This document shows, piece by piece, positions 1-6,642 of a stretch of 64,000 bases of DNA. A model generated the notes under the pieces. It was not told the DNA's origin, did not search any database, and saw only the letters and a program-made list of their open reading frames with translations. Source of the stretch: Planctomycetia bacterium (GTDB taxonomy: Bacteria > Planctomycetota > Planctomycetia > Pirellulales > JACPPG01). The position numbers were made by a program, and so were the translations under genes. The stretch covers positions 1 to 64,000 of the forward strand of contig JACPPG010000026.1 of assembly GCA_016191115.1 (NCBI GenBank), in the 5' to 3' direction. Every line of letters begins with the position of its first letter. Position 1 is the first letter of the stretch.

Positions 1-1
1 C

Positions 2-106
2 GCCTCCAAAAGATGGCGGCTGTTGAACGGTTCACAGCTACTAGCAGACGTGATCGCCGGAGCTCAATTCATCGACGGAATCAAACCCCAAGAAACCGCC
101 GCCTGA
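2..106 (+). pseudogene. C-terminal tail of a transposase (IS256-like?), cut by window edge
   Basis: The frame is open from the window edge and stops with TGA at 104-106. It encodes a tail containing KRWRLLNGSQLLADVIAG and FIDGIKPQ, which resembles the C-termini of mutator/IS256-type transposases of GC-rich bacteria. Only 34 residues are visible, so the family is a guess and the gene may be intact to the left. It abuts a serine-recombinase remnant, which suggests an insertion next to or into an integrated element. Confidence 0.45.
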
Positions 107-119
107 AAATTCCCCATCC

Positions 120-545
120 ACAACTTATTGCAATAGCTCAGAGTCGCTTGCTCAAAGAGACGAACTCCAGCGGCAAGAGACGCTCTTAGTTGCGCAGCAA
201 GATCGCCTCCTCAACATGCGCCTCACCGACGAGATCACGCAGGAGAGGTTCGCCGCCAAGCAGACTGAGCTGCGAGACCGATTGGCTTCGATCAAGCTTC
301 AACTTGATGTGCTCGACCGCTCACACGACGAAGTCGCCGACTTGGCGGCCAAAGTTTTTGAACTTTCGCAAACGCTGAGCGAGAAATGGCTTAGTGCTGA
401 CAACGCAGCAAAACGTCGCATTCTGGAAATCGTCTTTTTGAACTGCCACCTCAATGACGCAACTCTTGTCCCGCAAATAAGAAAGCCCTTCGACGTTTTG
501 GCCGAAGGGCTTATTTCGAGGAATAGTCGGGGCGACTGGATTTGA
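120..545 (+). pseudogene. Serine recombinase, C-terminal remnant
   Basis: The frame is open from about 120 to TGA 543-545. It encodes the coiled-coil and C-terminal part of a large serine recombinase: a basic/glutamine-rich helix (LQRQETLLVAQQDRLLNM), FAAKQTELRDRLASI, then FELSQTLSEKWLSAD and VPQIRKPFDVLAEGL, which are typical of the end of these site-specific recombinases. The catalytic resolvase domain and the zinc-ribbon region are absent, because the frame joins transposase sequence upstream. An ATG at 216 could start a 109-residue peptide, but I read it as a fossil. The reading frame ends inside the tRNA-Pro gene on the other strand. Confidence 0.7.
478..512 (-). terminator. Rho-independent terminator of tRNA-Pro
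   Basis: A perfect 10-bp stem (AAGCCCTTCG at 483-492 with CGAAGGGCTT at 503-512, 10-nt loop) lies 15 nt beyond the 3' end of tRNA-Pro on the minus strand and is followed there by the U-rich tract TTTCTTATTT. The same bases code for KPFDVLAEGL of the recombinase remnant on the plus strand, so the hairpin serves two readings. Confidence 0.65.
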
Positions 546-601
546 ACCAGCGACCTCTGCGTCCCGAACGCAGCGCTCTATCCAGGCTGAGCTACGCCCC
601 G
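527..601 (-). tRNA. tRNA-Pro (anticodon CGG)
   Basis: Read on the minus strand, the cloverleaf is complete: acceptor CGGGGCG/CGCCCCG, D arm GCTC...GAGC, anticodon stem CTGCG/CGCAG with loop TTCGGGA (anticodon CGG, G37 as expected for tRNA-Pro), T arm GCTGG-TTCAAAT-CCAGT, and discriminator A. No CCA is encoded. The recombinase remnant ends inside the 3' half, the position where integrated elements often join tRNA genes. Confidence 0.93.
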
Positions 602-647
602 CTGTGGGTTGTTCCTCCCGAACCCGCCAAACTAGCGAGAAACGCGC

Positions 648-675
648 ATTTTAGTCGGCCACCTGAATCGGTCAA
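648..675 (-). promoter_or_regulatory. Sigma70-type promoter for tRNA-Pro
   Basis: On the minus strand TTGACC (670-675) and TAAAAT (648-653) are separated by 16 bp and lie about 47 bp upstream of the mature tRNA 5' end. Both hexamers are close to consensus. The palindromic element copy at 695 inserted just upstream of this promoter. Confidence 0.6.
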
Positions 676-694
676 CGGCGCCTCGGGCCGGGCC

Positions 695-850
695 CAGGGC
701 CGTTCACAGATTCAAGCTTGCCGGCGACGCACCGGCGGGAAAGTGGGACAGGCACCGAGACGCAACGTTGGTCTGAAAGGGCTTGCGCTGTTTATGCTCG
801 GAGCCAGTCCCATTTTCCCGCCTCGCCATTTTGAAAAACAGAATGGCCGT
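695..850 (+). mobile_element. Palindromic MITE-like element, copy 1
   Basis: About 155 bp. It starts with CAGGGCCGTTCACAGATTC, has 26-bp inverted arms (734-759 and 797-822, 23 of 26 matching) around a 37-nt centre, and ends GAATGGCCGTG. It lies between two copies of GGGCCGGGCC (685-694 and 851-860), which look like a target-site duplication. There is no coding capacity. The sequence is nearly identical to the copies at 3563, 15401 (inverted) and 33796, and to the truncated copy at 46263. Confidence 0.8.
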
Positions 851-977
851 GGGCCGGGCCATGGTGCCGGGCCGCCTCAGGGCACGGCCAGCTACGCGCG
901 GGGGGCACGTACTGGCGCGTCGCCCGCACTGCGGCGCGATTGTCGAAAGACCGTGCGCGACCAACCTCAACGCCGGC

Positions 978-1532
978 CTAATTCATCGATGGGTCGCTGG
1001 GCAAGTCCTTGATCTTGAGCGCCGCGAGAACTTCCCAGCCGGCTGCCTCGGTCATCGATCGATCCCACAGTCCTTGGTCGGACCCAAAGACGTGTTTGAT
1101 CGCCGCCGGCTCGGTCCGCCAGGCGCCACCTTCGAGCTCCATCTCCAATTGTCCCGCGCCCCAGCCCGCGTACCCAAAAAAGAACCGCACGTCGTCGCGG
1201 GGTTCGCTGACAAGCTGCTTCAACTGATGACCGTCGGCCGTAAAGTAAACGCCTGGCAGCACCTCCATGTCCCCCAGCGCGCTCTCGGTGTGCAACGCCA
1301 TCAGGGGACCTTCGCAGGGGCCGCCCAGGCTGAGGGGCGTTTCGTTGCCGCACTCCTCCTGGCGGACTCTTTCCCACAACTCCTTGATGGTGGCGCTGGT
1401 CCGGCGATTCAGGACGAGACCCACCGCGCCATCCTCGTCCGAGTGCCGAACGATGAGCACCACGGTCTTGCGAAAGTTGGGGTCCAGTAGCGCCGGCGAC
1501 GCCACCAGCAGCGAGCCTTGCAATGATGTCAT
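978..1532 (-). CDS. YqgE/AlgH family protein
   Basis: 184 residues, the normal length for the UPF0301 (YqgE/AlgH) family. The start is MTSLQGSLLVASPALLDPNF, followed by KTVVLIVRH and GAVGLVLNRR, LGGPCEG and a C-terminal FFFGYAGWGAGQLE, all family hallmarks. I chose the ATG at 1530-1532 because homologues begin at this motif and GAGGGA lies upstream; the frame is open further upstream to 1799 without recognisable sequence. Proteins of this family are small cytoplasmic proteins of unsettled function (AlgH influences alginate production in Pseudomonas). The gene stands alone, divergent from the MORN-type gene. Confidence 0.88.
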   Translation of the reverse strand: MTSLQGSLLVASPALLDPNFRKTVVLIVRHSDEDGAVGLVLNRRTSATIKELWERVRQEECGNETPLSLGGPCEGPLMALHTESALGDMEVLPGVYFTADGHQLKQLVSEPRDDVRFFFGYAGWGAGQLEMELEGGAWRTEPAAIKHVFGSDQGLWDRSMTEAAGWEVLAALKIKDLPSDPSMN

Positions 1533-2031
1533 CGCGGCTGTTCCCTCGGCGGCATGCCCACTCGCCCGATCGAGTTGCGTGAGTTGGGCCGGTTCATATT
1601 GCTGAATCGTCAAAGTCGAAGGTCGGGCATCCGGGGGCGATCCGTTCACTTCGCGGCAACGGCCGTGGCTGCCCAACAAACCAGGTTGCGTTGCCCCCTG
1701 ATTGGCCTCGGCACGCCCCTTGTAAGTTAGCGGTTCGGCGAAGGAGAACAAAGTCGGGGCGCCCTCAGCGGTCGCTGTCATGGCGGCCCCACCCGGCAAG
1801 CCAATGGTTGCCGCGCTGTGAGGTCGATTTGCCGCAGGTTAGTGATGCGCCGCGACTTAGGAGGCTGGCATGTCGCGTCTCGTCGAGCGTCCGGTTGTGC
1901 CGGTCGGAGCGACTTTGTCGAGCGATCCACAAATTTTAAAACGTCCGATAGCACGGACCGATTCGCCTTTAAGCGACGTGTCGGATATTCCAGGAAAGCC
2001 GGTCAACATGCTTGCAAAGGGGGGCCAGCTT
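1533..2031. other. Divergent intergenic region, yqgE / MORN-type gene
   Basis: No gene is supported here. A good Shine-Dalgarno sequence (TAGGAGG) precedes an ATG at 1870 that is in frame with the MORN-type gene, so translation could begin there. That would put 54 unusual residues ahead of the signal peptide. Confidence 0.5.
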
Positions 2032-3333
2032 ATGGCGCCATCAATGAAGTCAATGATTGTAACCATTGGAGCTAGCTTGCTGATGGCGGCGCCGTGTCTG
2101 GCCGACGTCATCGAGCCCACCTCGATCGACTTCTTTACCGCGCCGACCCAGCGCGAAGCGACCGAGCCCGCCGACATCGATCCGGGCGTCACGGCGGCCG
2201 ACCCAGGCTCCTCGTCGGCCGGTGAGGGGACCGTGGAAGTCGAGAAGACGGGCGACACCGAAGTCATCCACGAGCGCTATCCGAACCGCGCCGTGAAGGT
2301 CGAGCGGCACGTCGTGCAGGACGCCAGCGGCAACTACGTCAATCACGGTCTGTGGACCATGTTCGACGAACAGGGACGCGTGATCGGCCGTGGCGAATAC
2401 CGCTACGGCGAGCGGCACGGACCCTGGACGCGCTGGCACTTCAACCATACGAGCGAAATGCTCTCGCACCCTCCGTACAAGCTCTTCCAGCAGCCGTTCG
2501 TGTCGCAGGCCACGTTCGAGAACGGCCGCCTGCACGGCACGTGGGTGATCTATGACGCCCGCGACCACAAGGCCAGCGAATTCTCACTGGAGAACGGCGA
2601 GCGGCAGGGCAAATGGATCTGGTACTACCCCAGCGGCCAGAAGATGCGCGAAGTCGACTTCGTCGGCGGCTACGTCGACGGCAAGTGGCAGGAATGGGGC
2701 CCCAACAAGAACGTCACGATGAACGAGACGTACATCAACGGCCGCCGCCTGGCGAAGAAGACGGAATACCACTCCGCCAAGAGCCCGAAGGACGAAGGCA
2801 CCTACCTCTTCGCCCGCGAGTCGTTCAAGAGCGACTTCGACTGGTGGAACGGATCGATCACGACCAAGGCCACCGGCAAGGAAGGCAAGGATCAACGGCA
2901 CGGCCAGTACACGTCGTGGCACAAGAACGGCCAGAAAGAAATGGAAGGCCGGTACGTGAACGACCTGCCTGTCGGCAAGTTCACCTGGTGGTACGACAAC
3001 GGTCAAAAGGCGATCGAGGGGCAGTACGACGCCGGTCAGCAGATGGGCGTGTGGGACTGGTGGCACCAGAACGGTCAGAAGGCGACCCACGGTGAGTTCG
3101 TGAAGGGGGTCGAGACCGGCAAGTGGACGTGGTGGCGCGAGGATGGCAAGGTCGCCAACTCGGCCCGCATCACCGAGAAGCCGGGCAGCACGGCGGTGGC
3201 GGGTGAAGTGATCCCGAGCGTGCCCGTCACAGTGGCGCCGCCGGTGCCCGGCCAGAAGCCCGCGGCCAAGCCCAGCCGCACCGCCCGCCAGGCGTCAGTG
3301 CCGGGCAAATTGCCCGCGACCCAGCGCCGCTAG
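2032..3333 (+). CDS. Secreted MORN-type (YwqK-like) repeat protein
   Basis: 433 residues from the chosen ATG, which has GGGGGG upstream and begins MAPSMKSMIVTIGASLLMAA, a signal peptide with a cut expected near CLA-DV. The rest is a series of about 20-25-residue MORN_2-type repeats of the pattern G-x-W-x-x-W-x-x-N-G-Q-K, clearest near the end (GKFTWWYDNGQKAIEG, GVWDWWHQNGQKATHG, GKWTWWREDGK). Such repeats form extended beta-sheets; in annotations they appear as toxin-antitoxin system YwqK family antitoxin, but no toxin gene is next to it. The C-terminus is Pro/Ala/Lys-rich and disordered. An alternative start is the ATG at 1870. A strong terminator follows. Confidence 0.8.
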   Translation: MAPSMKSMIVTIGASLLMAAPCLADVIEPTSIDFFTAPTQREATEPADIDPGVTAADPGSSSAGEGTVEVEKTGDTEVIHERYPNRAVKVERHVVQDASGNYVNHGLWTMFDEQGRVIGRGEYRYGERHGPWTRWHFNHTSEMLSHPPYKLFQQPFVSQATFENGRLHGTWVIYDARDHKASEFSLENGERQGKWIWYYPSGQKMREVDFVGGYVDGKWQEWGPNKNVTMNETYINGRRLAKKTEYHSAKSPKDEGTYLFARESFKSDFDWWNGSITTKATGKEGKDQRHGQYTSWHKNGQKEMEGRYVNDLPVGKFTWWYDNGQKAIEGQYDAGQQMGVWDWWHQNGQKATHGEFVKGVETGKWTWWREDGKVANSARITEKPGSTAVAGEVIPSVPVTVAPPVPGQKPAAKPSRTARQASVPGKLPATQRR

Positions 3334-3364
3334 CCGCCCACCGCGGTACGATCGCCCAACAGCG

Positions 3365-3396
3365 ACACGGCTTGCCCATTTTTGGGCAAGCCGTGT
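3365..3396 (+). terminator. Strong hairpin terminator after MORN-type gene
   Basis: A perfect 14-bp stem (ACACGGCTTGCCCA / TGGGCAAGCCGTGT) with a TTTT loop begins 31 bp after the stop codon. The downstream tract is only weakly T-rich (TGCGTTAG), so part of the effect may come from the stem itself. Confidence 0.65.
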
Positions 3397-3464
3397 TGCG
3401 TTAGTGCGGATCGGATCCGCCGCTGTTCCATATCGGCCCCCCATCTGGCACAACCGCAAAGTCC

Positions 3465-3543
3465 GGGGTCTGGCTCATTTTTCGGCACATACAGTCCTCA
3501 ATTCTTCCGAAGGGACCTTCGGCCGAAAAATGTGCCTGACCCC
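3465..3543. repeat. Second palindromic repeat family (GTGCCTGACCCC type)
   Basis: Arms 3465-3486 and 3522-3543 pair over 20 of 22 bases. The two mismatches are A/T swaps that turn GTGCCTGACCCC into GAGCCAGACCCC. Inside is a second perfect small hairpin (CCGAAGG / CCTTCGG). No open reading frame fits. It ends 19 bp before MITE-like copy 2. GTGCCTGACCCC-type arms are reminiscent of REP sequences associated with RAYT transposases, but none is in the window. Confidence 0.7.
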
Positions 3544-3562
3544 CTCCCCCAGACATCTGGTC

Positions 3563-3718
3563 AGGGCCGTTCACAGATTCAAGCTTGCCGGCGGCGCACC
3601 GGCGGGAAATTGGGACAGGCACCGAGACGCAACGTTGGTCTGAAAGGGCTTGCGCTGTTTATGCTCGGAGCCAGTCCCATTTTCCCGCCTCGCCATTTTG
3701 AAAAACAGAATGGCCCTG
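3563..3718 (+). mobile_element. Palindromic MITE-like element, copy 2 (best target duplication)
   Basis: This complete copy has perfect 7-bp ends, CAGGGCC and GGCCCTG (the first C, 3562, is shared with the flanking repeat). It lies between exact 11-bp direct repeats GACATCTGGTC (3552-3562 and 3719-3729). Internal arms GGCGGGAAATTGGGAC... and ...GTCCCATTTTCCCGCC match copy 1 with one extra substitution. It has no coding capacity. Confidence 0.85.
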
Positions 3719-3940
3719 GACATCTGGTCCGGCTGTTTGCAGTCGATTTCCTTGCCCACTACCATGATATCTATTCGCAACTTGGAGCACGCCAGTGCCC
3801 GCTATCTAAAACGTGGTCCCGCGTCCATCGGCGCATTTTCTCTTTGACCACTTCCCCTTCGTTCACTGCGCCGGCTCAGCCTCGCATCCGGCGTTGCTTC
3901 GAATACGACTCGCATCGTGCATCCACAGGAGGGCCAGCTA

Positions 3941-4717
3941 GTGACAACTCCCCGAATCGACGGTTGCGGCAACCGTCGCACGTCTTTTGTCGCTTTCTTG
4001 TCGTTCGCCGGTATCACGTCGCTCCTCTTTGTTTGGCCGGCTTATTCCCATGCGGTCGAGCTGCATCCGGGCGACATTGTGGTCGCGGGGTTCACCGCGC
4101 TCAGCACTCCAGGTCCCGTAAACCGTGGCATAGTTCGCATCGACCCTGCGACTGGGGAGCGCACGATCATCTCGGACGATGCGCACGGCGCCGGGCCACC
4201 GCTCAGTTTTCCGCAAGGAATCACACTTTCACCCGACGGCAGCATCTTCGTCGCCGACCCGGACTATCCCGCCGTCTTTCGCGTCGATCCGGCGACGGGC
4301 GATCGGACCATTGTCGGTTCCGGCTCCCCATTGGATACTCCGTACGGGATCAAGCAGGTCGGAAACAGGCTTCTTGTGGCGGACGCTGCTTACAACGGCG
4401 TGATAAGCCTCGATCCTGTCACGGGCGTCCTCACCCCGTTCTCAAAACCGGGAGTTGTTGGCTCCGGCGGGATCAATTCTTTTATTGAGCCGGTTGCACT
4501 TCTTCAATCGGGCAATGACGTTCTGGTGGCGAACTTCGGTCGGAGCGTTGGGATCACGCGAGTTGACTTGGCCACGGGAAACCGATCTACCCTGTCGGGA
4601 TTCGCGGTGGGAACTGGTCGAACGCTGTCTCAGCTAACGGACCTTGCCTTCGACCTGACGGGAAACCTGCTTGAAAAAGTATCCGGCCGGTGCCAAAACC
4701 GGGCGCGCCGCCGGTGA
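3941..4717 (+). pseudogene. Secreted beta-propeller (NHL/SMP-30-like) protein, 3' truncated
   Basis: Starts at GTG 3941, supported by AGGAGGG seven bases upstream; an upstream GTG at 3917 is less likely. Residues 1-40 form a signal peptide (FVAFLSFAGITSLLFVWPAYS). Then come propeller repeats with the pattern RIDPATGERTIIS, RVDPATGDRTIVG, SLDPVTGVLTPFS, RVDLATGNRSTLS and GITLSPDGSIFVADPD. The repeats stop abruptly at DLAFDLTGNLL (about 4670), followed by 14 unrelated residues. Beyond the break the sequence belongs to a minus-strand open frame, so a deletion or rearrangement has probably removed the last blades. I infer a non-functional or shortened protein. Confidence 0.65.
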
Positions 4718-4808
4718 CCACACCGGCCAGCAGACTCGCGGCTAGTGCCGCAAGTCCGATCACCAGCGCGGCGATTCGAGAATACGTAAATGACTTCATA
4801 GCGCTCAT
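4587..4808 (-). pseudogene. Signal-peptide fragment joined to the broken propeller gene
   Basis: A minus-strand frame of 73 residues begins directly after the methyltransferase stop (TGA then ATG). It opens with a clear signal peptide, MSAMKSFTYSRIAALVIGLA followed by a hydrophobic run and GGAPGFGTGRILF. From about 4675 it reads antisense through the propeller gene and looks non-native. I take it as the 5' end of the last gene of the eutB operon, cut off by the same rearrangement that truncated the propeller gene. Confidence 0.45.
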
Positions 4809-5756
4809 TCATGCTAACGTGGGCCCAAACGCACCGCCACATGGTCCTACACTGGCTGTGCCCGTGCCAAACATGGCCGGCTGCGGCACCCGGGCCTCGG
4901 CGATGTGATAGAACTCGTAGCCGGTGGCCGGGCGATAGTTGGCGCTCGCGTAACGTGCACGGAACTCGCGCGCGGCCAGATCGCTTACCAGCGCGAGCCG
5001 ACGCCCGGCGAGGAAATCGGCGAGCGCCAGCGGATCGAGACCGAATGTCCACGGCTCGCTCGAGCGGCGGAGCGTGCGAAACAGCTTCTCCGTGCCGGCG
5101 AAGGCGCTTGGATCATCCAGCACGCGCCGGTCGACGTACGTGAACACCATGCGGCTCCCCGCAGCGCCGCCCGCAAACCACCGCAGCGTCTGATCGACCG
5201 CCTCGGCAGTCAAGTAGTTCGTGACTCCCTCCCAGATGACAAGTGCCCGTTTGCCAAGATCGAAACCGGCTTGCGCCATCGTCGCGGCCAGGAGCTGCTC
5301 GTCGAAGTTCGTAGCCACATAGCAGACGTGCGGCGGCGGCGACAAGACCGCGGCCAGGCGGCGCCGTTTCTCGGCAAGCGTGCTCGGGTGATCGACCTCG
5401 AAGACGCGCGTCCGGTCGATGCCGGGTACCCGATACGCCCGGCAGTCGAAGCCGGCCCCCAGGATGACGACTTGCTCGGTACCCTCGACCAGGGCCGCGC
5501 CAACGACGTCGTCGATGTACCTGGTCCGCGCGATGCCGGCCGACATGGCTCCTGGCCACCGCGCATCGATGAGCGCCGCCACAGCCCGACGGCACAGCGG
5601 CACGCGCTGCAGTCCCAAGACGAAGCGCAGCGACTGGCGCAGGAACAAAGGCGCGAAGCGATCCTCGAACAGCCGCTCTCGTGCCGGCAGAGACGACTCG
5701 ATCGCGCGGAACAGCGCCATGAACTCGGCGGTCGTGCTGGCGCGGCCAGGTTGCAT
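4809..5756 (-). CDS. SAM-dependent methyltransferase, LCMT/PPM family
   Basis: 315 residues. Motifs visible: the AdoMet loop VVILGAGFDCRAYR, the acidic EVDHPSTLAEKRRRL, FDEQLL, and VIWEGVTNYLTAEAVDQTL, together typical of the class I methyltransferases related to leucine carboxyl methyltransferase (TIGR00027-like). The methyl acceptor is not evident; relatives act on small acids or remain uncharacterised. The start ATG follows TAAGG and lies 6 bp after the stop of the alpha/beta hydrolase, so the two are co-transcribed behind eutB. It is cytoplasmic, with no signal peptide. Confidence 0.8.
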   Translation of the reverse strand: MQPGRASTTAEFMALFRAIESSLPARERLFEDRFAPLFLRQSLRFVLGLQRVPLCRRAVAALIDARWPGAMSAGIARTRYIDDVVGAALVEGTEQVVILGAGFDCRAYRVPGIDRTRVFEVDHPSTLAEKRRRLAAVLSPPPHVCYVATNFDEQLLAATMAQAGFDLGKRALVIWEGVTNYLTAEAVDQTLRWFAGGAAGSRMVFTYVDRRVLDDPSAFAGTEKLFRTLRRSSEPWTFGLDPLALADFLAGRRLALVSDLAAREFRARYASANYRPATGYEFYHIAEARVPQPAMFGTGTASVGPCGGAFGPTLA

Positions 5757-5762
5757 GGAGCC

Positions 5763-6602
5763 TTACTTCGGAAGCCCCGCGAAAAATTCGTCCATCGCCG
5801 CCAGCCACTCGCTCGTTCGTGGATCGTTGTGGTCGCCGCCGCGGACGACGATCAGCCGCTTGGGCTCGTTGGCGGCTTCAAAAAGAGTCCGCCCGAGCGC
5901 GAACGGGATGATGCTGTCGGCGTCGCCGTGACACTGCAGTAGCGGTCCGTGGTAGTCGCCGATCTTAGCCAACGAATCCAGCCGCGTCCGCATCACGGTC
6001 CGCACCGGCAGCCATGGGTAGTGAAACGCCGCGACGTCGGGAATGGACGTGAACGTGTTCTCCAGGATCACACCGCGCGTGCCGTCGCGGGCAGCCAGGT
6101 CCACGATCACCGCGCCGCCGATGCTCTCGCCCACCAGCACAATCTCCCTCTCGGGCACGCCGGCGCGGTTGCCGAGCCAAACGCGGGCCGCGCGGGCGTC
6201 GGCCAGGATGCCCGGCTCGTCGGGCCGTCCCTCGCTGCGGCCGTAGCCCCGGTAGTCGAACATCAGGATCGACACGCCCAGCTCGCGGGCGAAGACCCGC
6301 GCCAAGTCGGCACGATCGGCCAGGTGCCCGGCGTTGCCGTGGGCAAACAGTGCGACGGCCCGGGGGTTCTCGGCCGGCACGTACCAACCGTGCAGGCGGA
6401 CGGCGTCCGCGGCCGTGAACCACACGTCCTGGAAGTCCAGCTCGCGCGGCTCCCAGTCGCCGATTGGATAGCGCGTGGGAAAGAAGATCAACGACTCTTC
6501 GAACAGCATGGGGACCAAGAGAGCGATAAGGAGGCCGGCCGCCAGGAAGCGCGCCGCGCGCAACAACCGCCGCGGCATTGTCGGGAACGTTCCAGCCGCC
6601 AT
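5763..6602 (-). CDS. Membrane-anchored alpha/beta hydrolase (BEM46-like)
   Basis: 279 residues from ATG 6602 (a second ATG at 6578 is possible). A hydrophobic N-terminal anchor (FLAAGLLIALLVPMLFEESL) precedes FPTRYPIGDW. The fold markers are HGNAGHLADR, DYRGYGRSEG, the nucleophile elbow GESIGG (Ser), the acid in HGDADSIIP and the base in GGDHND, giving a complete Ser-Asp-His triad. The substrate is unknown. The open frame continues upstream into eutB, but homologues begin near the chosen start. It is the middle gene of a three-gene minus-strand operon (eutB, hydrolase, methyltransferase). Confidence 0.82.
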   Translation of the reverse strand: MAAGTFPTMPRRLLRAARFLAAGLLIALLVPMLFEESLIFFPTRYPIGDWEPRELDFQDVWFTAADAVRLHGWYVPAENPRAVALFAHGNAGHLADRADLARVFARELGVSILMFDYRGYGRSEGRPDEPGILADARAARVWLGNRAGVPEREIVLVGESIGGAVIVDLAARDGTRGVILENTFTSIPDVAAFHYPWLPVRTVMRTRLDSLAKIGDYHGPLLQCHGDADSIIPFALGRTLFEAANEPKRLIVVRGGDHNDPRTSEWLAAMDEFFAGLPK

Positions 6603-6642
6603 CGAATCGTTGACTGTGAGCTTCGCTCGCGCTCTTGAGCGC

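Noticed and set aside
542-1012. 156-residue open frame across the tRNA and MITE-like copy 1
   Set aside because: It reads through a tRNA gene, a promoter and a palindromic repeat; its peptide is repeat-encoded.
1870-3333. Start of the MORN-type gene at ATG 1870
   Set aside because: AGGAGG is well placed, but it would put 54 residues ahead of a normal signal peptide; kept as an alternative only.
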